Assembly: GCA_905212975.1 (NCBI GenBank)
Contig: CAJMGO010000011.1
Location: 1-35,471 of the forward strand
DNA from: CAJMGO01 sp900557305
Lineage (GTDB): Bacteria > Bacillota_I > Bacilli_A > RF39 > UBA660
Length of the DNA: 35,471 bases
Reading direction: 5' to 3'
Shown here one piece after another: positions 1-7,656 of this stretch. The translations under genes were made by a program, and so were the position numbers. Each line of letters opens with the position of its first letter. The stretch's first letter is position 1. A model generated the notes under the pieces. It had not been told where the DNA came from and made no database searches. It saw only the letters and a program-made list of their open reading frames with translations.

Positions 1-51
1 ATTATAAAGTCTATCAACATTGTTAGATCCTCTATATATATTGTTTTTCAT
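1..51 (-). CDS. Unknown protein, N-terminal fragment running off the left edge
   Basis: Only 17 codons lie in the window, open to the edge, beginning MKNNIYRGSNN. An AGGTG ribosome site precedes the ATG, and the start overlaps the 3' end of a 30-codon ORF in another frame (32-124). No family is recognisable from so little. The overlap suggests translational coupling, or alternatively a frameshift joining the two. Low confidence that this is a gene start. Confidence 0.3.
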   Translation of the reverse strand, partial: MKNNIYRGSNNVDRLYN

Positions 52-124
52 TTTTTTCACCTAATTTTTTATAAGTTGCATCTGTTTTTACTTTTTCTAT
101 AAATTCTTGTTTATTTAATTTCAT
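32..124 (-). CDS. Small 30-residue ORF, unknown
   Basis: The ATG follows a GAAAGAAGAGA ribosome site by a suitable spacing and the frame ends in TAG after 30 codons. The peptide is charged and helical-looking; residues 7-21 (EFIEKVKTDATYKKL) loosely recall the leader of Nif11-type peptide precursors, but that is only a resemblance. It could equally be the frameshifted N-terminus of the protein that continues off the left edge. Confidence 0.3.
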   Translation of the reverse strand: MKLNKQEFIEKVKTDATYKKLGEKNEKQYI

Positions 125-350
125 TTTAAATCTCTTCTTTCAAATATAAAAGTTAAAATTATTGCTTAGTAAAATATTAATAATTATTTTTTATACTATA
201 TACTAATTCTGATTCTTGCACTTTTTACTAAAACTAAAACATAGTCCAATATATTAAATATATCATAAATTATTATATTTTTCTCTTTTTTATGTTAAAT
301 TTATATAATCCATTTATAAGTTTTTTAGTGAAGCAGTTACTTTTATTGTA

Positions 351-379
351 TCAAAAAACCACACCTTTTTGGTATGGTT
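351..379 (-). terminator. Intrinsic terminator after the 9-codon ORF
   Basis: On the minus strand ACCATACC, a five-A loop and GGTGTGGT form an 8 bp hairpin with one G-T pair, followed directly by TTTTTT. It ends a transcript coming from about position 600 that contains only tiny ORFs. Confidence 0.75.
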
Positions 380-409
380 AAAATTTTGATTAAGAATGAT
401 TTTTAATAA

Positions 410-439
410 TTAAAATGCTAATCCTCCACCTGTGTTCAT
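410..439 (-). CDS. Putative 9-residue peptide MNTGGGLAF
   Basis: The ATG has an AAGGGTGA ribosome site nine bases upstream, and the frame ends in TAA after nine codons. A strong terminator lies about 30 bases downstream. The surrounding 125-846 region has no other credible gene; a 30-codon frame (MNESYKEKI...) lies upstream on the same strand. The peptide could be a signalling or leader peptide, or chance in AT-rich DNA with one G-rich spot. No function is assigned. Confidence 0.3.
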   Translation of the reverse strand: MNTGGGLAF

Positions 440-846
440 GAAATTCACCCTTCTTCTGTTAATAAATATTTTTTATTCTTCTTAAATTATTTCTTTGATA
501 TATTAAAATACATATAAATATGATTTTGTTCTATTAAATTTAATATATTTTTTATTTTCTCTTTATATGATTCATTCATATCATATTCATCTAATGTTTA
601 TTATATCAGTTAATTTTACAAATTAAAACATATATGTATTAATATAGAATAACTTTATTTTCAACTATAAAAGTCATATTTCTAAATCTCAACCTTTTAA
701 TTTTTATGAGAAATTTTAAATAAATGTAGGAACTACTACTGTATTATTTTTTCTTTAAATAATATTTTATCTATAATTCATTTTTTAATAACCTCTACCT
801 TTTATTTAATGATTACAGTAAATAATATACTTATTAAACAAAATAA

Positions 847-1609
847 TTATTTAATTTGATTTAAATCTAATTTATAAAAAACACTCCTTACATAAAAGTC
901 AACTAAACTTGCAATACTAAAAATATATAAACATATAGGTGCTTTTAAAAATAATAAACATATTAATACTCTTACTATTACACCAATAATTGAACCTTTT
1001 AATATAATTTTTGGTTTACCTTGTATAACACATATTGCTTTATATGATTCATATAAATATAATCCAAATACGGTACAACAATAAAGAATAATATAAGGAA
1101 AGCATTCCATAATAGGTAAACTTCCATGTTGAATTACTAACATTACTATAGTTAAAATAAAATTTATTATTAAAACTGTAGAAAAACATTTCTTCATGTA
1201 TTCTTTTAATAAATTCATCTGTTTATCTTTATTCTTTTCTTCAGGTATTTTTATCATTAAGGTAGAATTATAAGCATTTGTAATAATTTCTAAATTTAAA
1301 CAAATACCATAGCAAATAGAGTGAATTGCATAATTATTTTTACCCATATAGCTTGTATATAAGAATAAATATTCCAACTATAAAGCTTACTACCCCTGTT
1401 GTTACTAAACAAAAGAACTCTCTTTTTCTAATAACACTATATGTATATATTCCTATTTCTTCTATTGATTTACATAATAAATTAATATAAAATAAACTAC
1501 TACATACTATAATGGCATCTATGCTTATCTTATTATTAAAAAATGTATCAACACTCTCCGCTAAGCTCATAAAAATAAAACTTATTAATATTGATATAAA
1601 TTCGTTCAT
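847..1609 (-). pseudogene. Decayed MATE-family transporter gene (frameshift plus internal deletion)
   Basis: Two membrane-protein frames overlap at 1340-1377. The first (start ATG at 1609 after GTGAGGG) carries a MATE-like N-terminus with the residues AESVDTFFNNKISIDA and about three membrane segments. The second (847-1377) carries the C-terminal half, from AIHSICYG to a C-terminal helix pair. Both parts align by eye with the ends of the intact neighbour at 1710-2975: TIHCACITVSDTLSEV matches AIHSICYGICLNLEII, and the YRAYLSANK region matches YKAICVIQGK. The middle of the family, about 150 residues (helices 4-6), is missing. The layout indicates an old paralogue broken by deletion and a frameshift. 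If both halves were expressed they would not give a normal 12-helix transporter. Confidence 0.6.
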
Positions 1610-1709
1610 ACTACCCTCACTTTTAATCATTATATCAAAAAAAGACATATTTCTATATCTATTTTTTTCTAAATTTATTATATATTAAATATAAGATAAC
1701 TAAAATTTT

Positions 1710-2975
1710 TTATGTATATAATAATCCCTTTTTAGATTTAACCTTAATATATATTCTTAAATAAGATAATCTAACAATTCTATCTATTCCGCATAAAAGT
1801 GAAAGACCTAATAAACCAAATCCAAGTTTTCTAAACAAAAATGCTAATGGTATTCTAACACATATTCCACCAATTAAAGCCATATTTCTAATTGCTTTTG
1901 TATCTTTATTTGCTGATAGATATGCTCTATAATTACTTGATGCTACTTCCATAATAAATTCAAAACTATAAAACCATATATATGGATTACAAGTTTTCCA
2001 AGGAACTGTTCTTGCTAAAAGCAACCAAGCTGGGTACATCATAACTATTAAAAATACAATTGAAAATAATGTTCCATATACGCCTATTGAATCAGCTTTT
2101 TTCAATACCCCTTTATTTTCATTTTCTATATCATTTGAGTAATCTATAAGTAATCCATTATAATAACCACCAATAACCTCGCTCAATGTATCTGATACAG
2201 TTATACATGCACAATGGATTGTATAAATAGCTGTTCCAAAAGAGCTAGCAATACTTGTATATGTTAAATTTACAACCCTTTGAATGATTTTATTAAATGC
2301 AAGATCTTTTCCATATTTTAACATTTCTTTTACATAACATTTTTTTATTTTTCCAACTTTAAATTTAGATGAAATAAATAATAATATAGTATTTACAAGT
2401 GTTGAAATAATAGTTGCTATATAGATTCCTATTTCGTTATATCCAAACTTAACACTTATAATGTCACCAATTATATTAATTATTGAAGAAATAACTACAA
2501 TTTTAAAAATTGATTTTGTTTTTTTCTTAATCTTCAAATCATTTTTAGCTATATATCCAACTGCTACAAGTGGAAGTTGAATAGCTTTTAATCTTAAAAT
2601 TATAGTTAATATATTTCTTGCGTTATTATCTAATTGATATATATGTGTTATATTGTTTGCAAATAAAAAAATTAAAATCCCGGTAAATAAACTAAATATC
2701 AATTCTAAAAATAAACCAGAAGTATTTATATCCTTATAATCTACTTTATTTCTAACGAGCACTATACTATGTGAAGAGCTTATACAAGCTTGTAAAGTAT
2801 TTATTGCCCAATTTAGTGTTATAAACGATGAAAAAACAACAAGAGCTGTCTTTCCAATTGAGTTTGAAATAGATTTATCAATTAATACTAAAAATACATT
2901 AGTAAATTCAACTATAATATAAGGTAACACAAATAATAAAGACTTCATTACCCGTTTTCTCATATTCCCATTCAT
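1710..2975 (-). CDS. MATE/MOP-superfamily membrane transporter
   Basis: A 421-residue polytopic protein with about twelve hydrophobic segments in two halves and a basic tail, the size and layout of MATE efflux or flippase-type transporters. Family-like features are the N-terminal VLIDKSISNSIG region, which precedes a second helix with small residues, and the C-terminal YLSANKDTKAIRNMALIGG segment. The ATG follows AAGAGGTGATTTT. MATE proteins usually export cationic drugs or metabolites using a Na+ or H+ gradient; the substrate here cannot be told. A decayed paralogue lies directly downstream (847-1609), so this was once a tandem pair. Family call is good, subfamily uncertain. Confidence 0.7.
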   Translation of the reverse strand: MNGNMRKRVMKSLLFVLPYIIVEFTNVFLVLIDKSISNSIGKTALVVFSSFITLNWAINTLQACISSSHSIVLVRNKVDYKDINTSGLFLELIFSLFTGILIFLFANNITHIYQLDNNARNILTIILRLKAIQLPLVAVGYIAKNDLKIKKKTKSIFKIVVISSIINIIGDIISVKFGYNEIGIYIATIISTLVNTILLFISSKFKVGKIKKCYVKEMLKYGKDLAFNKIIQRVVNLTYTSIASSFGTAIYTIHCACITVSDTLSEVIGGYYNGLLIDYSNDIENENKGVLKKADSIGVYGTLFSIVFLIVMMYPAWLLLARTVPWKTCNPYIWFYSFEFIMEVASSNYRAYLSANKDTKAIRNMALIGGICVRIPLAFLFRKLGFGLLGLSLLCGIDRIVRLSYLRIYIKVKSKKGLLYT

Positions 2976-3140
2976 AAAATCACCTCTTGTTGTATATTTT
3001 AAGATTTAATCTGTGCATTAATCATATTCTAGAATTTATAACCATGATCTCTAGTAAAACTTTTTATAAAATTTGATTTTATCATTCGATTTATTTTATT
3101 CTTTTCTAATTTTTATTTCATTAAAGTATAGTTACCTATA

Positions 3141-3707
3141 TCATTTTAAAATGGAATTTATTTTTTTATATAAACTATTAAATTTTTCCCTTGACATAAT
3201 TGTTTCAATTTCTCTTATATTTTTATCTATTCTTTTATAATAAGTTATATGTTCATTAAAATATTCAAATCCTATTTTTTCATTTAATAATCTAGAATTA
3301 CTATTTTCTTCTGCATATCCACATCTTATATTATCAAATTCATAATTATCAAATATATATTTCATAGTTTCTAATACAGCTTCTTTCATATATCCTTTTT
3401 TCCAGTAATTTGGATGAAGATTATATGAAACTTCAAGTGAATTTGTTTTTTCATCATATCTATCGTAAACAATATTTCCAATTGGTTCATTATTTTCTTT
3501 TAAATAAATTATAAAATCCATACATAATTCTTCTCTATCAGCATATGTATCAAAACCAATTAAATCATCTTTATTTAATTTTACGTATTCAAATTCACCA
3601 TTAATATTTCTAAGTCTTGTAAAATCATATTCATAAACCTTAATATAATCATCTAATTTGCCCCTTTTTAATATTAATCTTTCAGTTTCTAATAATGGTG
3701 TTTTCAT
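3141..3707 (-). CDS. GNAT-family N-acetyltransferase (RimJ/RimL type)
   Basis: 188 residues. The N-terminus LLETERLILK is the typical opening of the RimJ/RimL and antibiotic or spermidine acetyltransferase group. The acetyl-CoA motif A region is seen as HPNYWKKGYMKEAVLETM (about 98-115). A family-typical ENSNSRLLNEKIGFE follows (about 134-148), with an aromatic-rich tail. The ATG has a GGAGG ribosome site. It transfers acetyl groups from acetyl-CoA to an amine; the substrate could be a ribosomal protein N-terminus, an antibiotic or a metabolite. It stands alone behind a leader that contains a terminator (3757-3860). It is one of only three genes here that end in TGA. Confidence 0.8.
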   Translation of the reverse strand: MKTPLLETERLILKRGKLDDYIKVYEYDFTRLRNINGEFEYVKLNKDDLIGFDTYADREELCMDFIIYLKENNEPIGNIVYDRYDEKTNSLEVSYNLHPNYWKKGYMKEAVLETMKYIFDNYEFDNIRCGYAEENSNSRLLNEKIGFEYFNEHITYYKRIDKNIREIETIMSREKFNSLYKKINSILK

Positions 3708-3756
3708 ATTATATCCTCCATTTCTATTTTATCATAAAAGTTATTATTTTTTTATA

Positions 3757-3860
3757 TAAAAAAACGAACTTATAAAAAGGTTCGAATAAATATCAATCTG
3801 GTGCCTACGACGTAGAGGTCTACAACTTTTTTCGGCAATAACGATTCATATGAATCAATC
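3757..3860 (-). promoter_or_regulatory. Leader module E1 upstream of the acetyltransferase gene
   Basis: In minus-strand order: a GATTCATATGAATC palindrome, a TGCC/GGCA stem enclosing a GTAG-ACCT-CTAC hairpin, then GGCACCA, then a CGAAC/GTTCG hairpin followed by seven T (3757-3786), which is a good intrinsic terminator. The acetyltransferase ribosome site begins some 40 bases later. Position and order resemble an attenuator. It could also simply be the terminator of the gene at 3943. Similar modules occur at 4551, 7507 and 11824. Confidence 0.4.
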
Positions 3861-3942
3861 TATATTAATTAGAACAAATCATAATAGCATAAGCAATAAT
3901 TTTATTTTAACTAATAAAAAACAGTATATTCCTATACCTTCT

Positions 3943-4428
3943 TTATTTTTTATTTGGAAGTAGTTTTTTAACTGGTCCTTTTTCATTATAATCAACAATG
4001 TAATTTTGAGCTTCATGCCAAGCTTTAGCCTCTCTTCTTCTACCTTCTTCAATTCTTGCATTTGCTTCTTCAACTAATCTATCATGCTCTTCACTTTTTT
4101 TAATTTCAACAACTTTTGCTTCTTCTTTTAAATAACTAGCATCACGTATTATTAATTTATTTGTTGCATTTTCAATAATTTCAGATTCAAGCATTTTTTG
4201 ATACGATTCTAATTGTTTTATAATATATTCTTCAGTTAATTCTGAATCCACTTCAACTTGAGGACATGTTTCTATTTTTAATTCACCATTTTTTAATTTT
4301 TCAATAAATTGATTCATAAATGTAGGAGCACTAACAATGCCAATATTATAATTATTCTTTTTACAAATATTTCCATCTTTTAATTGTAATCCTAAACAAT
4401 ATGCATCTTCACTAAATATTTTTGCCAT
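3943..4428 (-). CDS. Uncharacterised 161-residue protein
   Basis: Not recognised. The ATG at 4428 (MAKIFSEDAYCLG) is chosen because AGGAGG sits seven bases upstream; an in-frame ATG six codons earlier would overlap that ribosome site. The protein is soluble. Its N-terminal 45 residues are mixed, and the rest is charged and helical (residues about 75-150, many E/K, with EEANARIEEGRRREAKAWHEAQN). It has a conserved-looking C-terminus GPVKKLLPNKK. It has its own promoter-like boxes (TTGGTA and TATAAT, 18 bases apart) just upstream, and behind those leader module E2. Confidence 0.6.
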   Translation of the reverse strand: MAKIFSEDAYCLGLQLKDGNICKKNNYNIGIVSAPTFMNQFIEKLKNGELKIETCPQVEVDSELTEEYIIKQLESYQKMLESEIIENATNKLIIRDASYLKEEAKVVEIKKSEEHDRLVEEANARIEEGRRREAKAWHEAQNYIVDYNEKGPVKKLLPNKK

Positions 4429-4550
4429 AGTTAACCCTCCTAACAATTACTTGTTATTATAACATACTTACTTATATTATACCAACTTTTTTCAAGTTTT
4501 AGAATTAATTAAAAATATAGTTAATAAAAATACTTTTTTGCTTTTTAGTA

Positions 4551-4698
4551 GAAAAAAACTAATATTACTGTTAGTAATCTATTACTCTCGAAACTTTAAA
4601 AGTTCGAGTTTCCTATCATAATGGTGCGATTGCTAAAGGGGTTTAACACACCTAATCAAAAAAAATAAGTCCATCAATATTTGATAAATTTATCATAA
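4551..4698 (-). promoter_or_regulatory. Promoter and leader module E2 upstream of the 161-residue gene
   Basis: A promoter is visible on the minus strand: TTGCGG (4716-4721), 17 bases, TATGAT (4693-4698). Its transcript would contain a GGTGTG/CGCACC stem ending in CGCACCAT (4621-4628), a CTCGAA/TTCGAG hairpin (4587-4608), then an ATTACT/AGTAAT hairpin with a T run (4551-4580). Order and motifs match modules E1, E3 and E4. A transcript ending here would be about 130 bases, so this could also be a small RNA. Confidence 0.4.
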
Positions 4699-4749
4699 CG
4701 CAATAAATTGTTTTCCGCAATATGTTTATCTATATTATATAATATATAT

Positions 4750-6465
4750 CTATTTCTTTAATAGTTTTTGATAATAATTATTATTTGCTATTAATCCTTT
4801 GTGATTACCTATTCCTACAATTTTACCATCATTTAATAAAATTAAATTGTTTGCTATTTTCATTAAATCAGGCTTATGAGTAATTAGTATTACTACTTTA
4901 TCTTTTTTTATAGCATTTAAAATTTCAATAATATGTTTTGTTGTTTTAGGATCTAGTGCACTGGTTACTTCATCAAAAATAATAATCTTAGAGTCACACA
5001 TAATAGTCCTAGCTATTGAAATAAGTTGTTTTTGTCCGCCAGATAAATCAGTTGCATCTTCTTTTAGTATTGTTTCATATCCATTTGGTAAATTCAAAAT
5101 AAGTTCATCTATCCCTATTTTTTTACATGTTTCTTTTATTTTATCCTCATTATTTTGTACTAATTTGAAATTATCCATAACTGACATATTAAAAATAAAT
5201 GGTTTTTGATTTACAACAGATATTAAATTTTTATACTCATTTTGATTAAATGCAAAAATGTCTTGATTATTAATTAATATACTACCACTATTATTTTTAT
5301 ATAGCCTTAAAAGTAATTTACCAATTGTGGATTTTCCACTACCTGTATGTCCGATAAATGCAGTAATTTCATTGGAATTTATTTCAAATGATATATTAGT
5401 AAGAGCATTGCTTTCTTTTCCAAAATATTTATAACTAACATTATTAAATCTAATATTTTCTATTTTATTAGGTATTCTTTTATCACCAAAACTAATTTCT
5501 TCAACAGGATTATAATTTATTATACTATTAATACGATCTATAGACACTGACATTAATCTTATCGCGCTAGAATTTTTCATAATCTCTTTACATATTGATA
5601 ATGAATTATCATAGTATGAAATTAATAATATTAAAATATCTATTGTCAAACTTTTTTTTGATATAAGATATATACATAAAATATAAATTAATACTTTTGC
5701 AAAATAAATTAAATATGTAATTCCATTATCCCTAACATTTAATGTGATTCTTCGTCTAGTATAATTATAATCAAATTGTTCTTTAAGTTCATCATATTTC
5801 TCTAACATTTTATCAGTTAAATTAAAAACTTTAACTTCATTAATACCTGTCATTATTTGCGCAAAAGTATTACTAATATTATCCATATTCTTTCTTGATA
5901 AGCCTGTGTACTTAACAATTTTTTTATTACATCTATTGTACAATACTAAATAAACAAAGCATACAATAAAAATAATTAATGCGGAAATAGAATTAATTGT
6001 AAATACAATTATAATAAGCCAAATAAAGCTTATAGAATTAATAATATATTCTGCAATTCTGTCAATACACTTTGTTAAGTCAATAACATCCTGATTAATT
6101 GTGCTGATTAATTCTCCTTTAGATACTTGATTTTGAAAATTATCATCATATGTTGATATTTTCATTATTATATCTTTTTGAATTTTAGAACAGCAATATT
6201 TTGTGTTTTGAGTATATACATCATAATTCCATTTTAAAAATAAATTATAAAATAAATAGGATAAAAATAACATAAATGAGCAAATATAAGCATCATTATA
6301 ATTTTGTATTGTAATATTTTTTATTATATTAGCAATTATAATAGGAATTAGTAATGATATTCCATGAGATACTACTGAAGAAAAGAACAATTTAAATATT
6401 CCTATTCTATTTCCTTTAACTAATTTAAAATATTTTTTTATGATAACAAAATTATCTTTAATCAT
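4750..6465 (-). CDS. ABC exporter half-transporter (membrane plus ATPase domains)
   Basis: About 571 residues from the ATG at 6465, which has GGTGAT five bases upstream; an alternative ATG lies four codons earlier. About six membrane helices occupy the first 300 residues. The ATPase domain, counted from the earlier ATG, has Walker A GHTGSGKST (376-384), Q-loop Q424, signature LSGGQ (478-482), Walker B IIIFDE (498-503) and H-loop H534, all canonical. It should act as a homodimer, or with an unseen partner, exporting a lipid, peptide or drug. Its start lies within the end of the kinase gene at 6458-7054, so the two are one coupled transcription unit. Confidence 0.8.
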   Translation of the reverse strand: MIKDNFVIIKKYFKLVKGNRIGIFKLFFSSVVSHGISLLIPIIIANIIKNITIQNYNDAYICSFMLFLSYLFYNLFLKWNYDVYTQNTKYCCSKIQKDIIMKISTYDDNFQNQVSKGELISTINQDVIDLTKCIDRIAEYIINSISFIWLIIIVFTINSISALIIFIVCFVYLVLYNRCNKKIVKYTGLSRKNMDNISNTFAQIMTGINEVKVFNLTDKMLEKYDELKEQFDYNYTRRRITLNVRDNGITYLIYFAKVLIYILCIYLISKKSLTIDILILLISYYDNSLSICKEIMKNSSAIRLMSVSIDRINSIINYNPVEEISFGDKRIPNKIENIRFNNVSYKYFGKESNALTNISFEINSNEITAFIGHTGSGKSTIGKLLLRLYKNNSGSILINNQDIFAFNQNEYKNLISVVNQKPFIFNMSVMDNFKLVQNNEDKIKETCKKIGIDELILNLPNGYETILKEDATDLSGGQKQLISIARTIMCDSKIIIFDEVTSALDPKTTKHIIEILNAIKKDKVVILITHKPDLMKIANNLILLNDGKIVGIGNHKGLIANNNYYQKLLKK

Positions 6466-7054
6466 TATCATCACCATCTATTAACTTAATAATATCCCTA
6501 TAATTTAAACTATCATTTATATAATTTATCTCCTTGCCAATGCATATAGATGTATACTTATTATCTTCATAATCATGTTTTAATTCTTGATAATCTAGTT
6601 TATTAGTAGATTTATACTTATCTTTTTCTTTTAAATTATACTTTGTTAATGAATGACTAGGATGTCTTTTTGAACTATTATTTCTTTCATTTAATCTTTG
6701 AAATATTGTATCATAATCCTTTCCTTTAACTTTTATAGTAATTGCATCATAGTTATATTTATAAACTAATTCTTTAAATATTTGTTCCCATTTCTTATTA
6801 AATGGATATTCAATTATAATATTTTCATCTTTCCTTTTCATACACTCAGTTAACAATCTTATAAAAGTATTATATACAATATTTTTTAAATCTTGTTTTT
6901 CTTCATAACTATCAAATCCAATTAAATCATAAATATTTTCTTTTAAGATATCCATAGATATAATGGTTGAATTTTTATAATGATTATAAATATACTTTGA
7001 TATAGTAGTTTTACCACTACCACTTATTCCTGTCACAATGATTAATTTGTTCAT
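6458..7054 (-). CDS. P-loop kinase of the AAA_33/zeta-toxin-like fold
   Basis: 198 residues. Walker A GISGSGKTT is at residues 9-17, followed by a TIISMDILKE segment where such kinases bind Mg2+ and substrate (SMD). A later basic stretch (RLNERNNSSKRHP, about 124-136) suits a lid region. These small kinases phosphorylate sugars, nucleosides, antibiotics or other metabolites; the substrate here is unknown. The ATG follows AGGAGTGATTTA and a TATAAT box lies just before. It overlaps the following ABC exporter gene, suggesting a linked role such as resistance or modification followed by export, which is inference. Confidence 0.65.
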   Translation of the reverse strand: MNKLIIVTGISGSGKTTISKYIYNHYKNSTIISMDILKENIYDLIGFDSYEEKQDLKNIVYNTFIRLLTECMKRKDENIIIEYPFNKKWEQIFKELVYKYNYDAITIKVKGKDYDTIFQRLNERNNSSKRHPSHSLTKYNLKEKDKYKSTNKLDYQELKHDYEDNKYTSICIGKEINYINDSLNYRDIIKLIDGDDND

Positions 7055-7188
7055 TAAATCACTCCTATAAATAATTATATCACGAAAATACTCAATTTTT
7101 TCTTATATTCAAAATAAAACAAAATAATAAGATTACAATTAAAAATGCAATCCAATTTGTATTCATAATTTAATCTATAATTTTATTT

Positions 7189-7472
7189 TTATAAACCAAT
7201 ATTTTTATAAAATCTTAATAAACTTTGTTCAGCTTTTACATCAACTTCTTTTTTAAATTCCATATTAGCATAAAGCTGTTCTATCAATTTTTCTAAATAT
7301 TTTCTCTATAAATAATTCTATGTGGTTCCATATAAGTAAGATTTGTATGTTCTACTCTTCTAATACTTCAATTTATAATAGTTGGTGTAGTATTACAAAA
7401 ATCACATATAATCATTATTCGTTGTTTTAAAGATTCTTCAATCTCCAATTCTTTTTTAATAAACTTAATCAT
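7189..7472 (-). pseudogene. Degenerate copy of the small unknown gene at 11327-11782
   Basis: From an ATG at 7472 behind a GAAAGGTGGAATCT ribosome site the frame reads MIKFIKKELEIEESLKQRIMI, then a CDFCNTTPTIIN segment, then an in-frame TGA, then RRVEHTNLTYMEPHRII. This matches the N-terminal part of the protein at 11432-11782 (ICEFCRVKPIIIN, KTNLTYLEPHRII). After a TAG the similarity stops. A different frame then runs to 7189 (KYLEKLIEQLYANM, ending LLRFYKNIGL), apparently another gene fragment or a rearranged end. A leader (E3) like that of the other copy lies upstream. Confidence 0.6.
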
Positions 7473-7506
7473 AGATTCCACCTTTCTATGATTTTTTCTA
7501 AAACAC

Positions 7507-7615
7507 GAAAAAATCAATCATTTCTGATTGATTCTATATATCAAAGTTCGAATAGTTCGAACAGATTCATCTATGGTGCGTCAGTTATAGACGTTTGGAA
7601 ATTTTTTTAAAGATT
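7507..7615 (-). promoter_or_regulatory. Leader module E3 upstream of the degenerate gene copy
   Basis: On the minus strand a TATAAT box lies at the head. The leader has a GAAATT/AATTTC hairpin, a CGTC/GACG stem, GCACCATAG, a TTCGAAC-TA-TTCGAA hairpin, then an AATCAATCA/TGATTGATT hairpin with six T (7507-7534). It matches E4 in order and in parts of the sequence (CACCATAG, TTCGAA arms, AATCAAT/ATTGATT terminator). E3 and E4 therefore look like copies of one leader duplicated with the gene. Confidence 0.4.
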
Positions 7616-7656
7616 AATTTCTATAAAAATTATAACACAAAACTTATTAAATGTAA

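Larger units (their letters stand above)
125..846. other. Gene-poor AT-rich stretch
   Basis: Apart from the 9-codon ORF and its terminator, only short broken frames are visible. On the minus strand near 490-595 a frame reads MNESYKEKIKNILNLIEQN and ends in TAA soon after; it could be the tail of a decayed gene. A TATAAT box lies near 600. No RNA gene or repeat is recognised. Confidence 0.5.

Noticed and set aside
3757..7615. Modules E1-E3 as T-boxes or tRNA genes
   Set aside because: They end in GCACCA like a tRNA but have no anticodon arm or normal T-loop, and lack the AAGGTGG-ACCACG T-box core seen at pheS and hisS.
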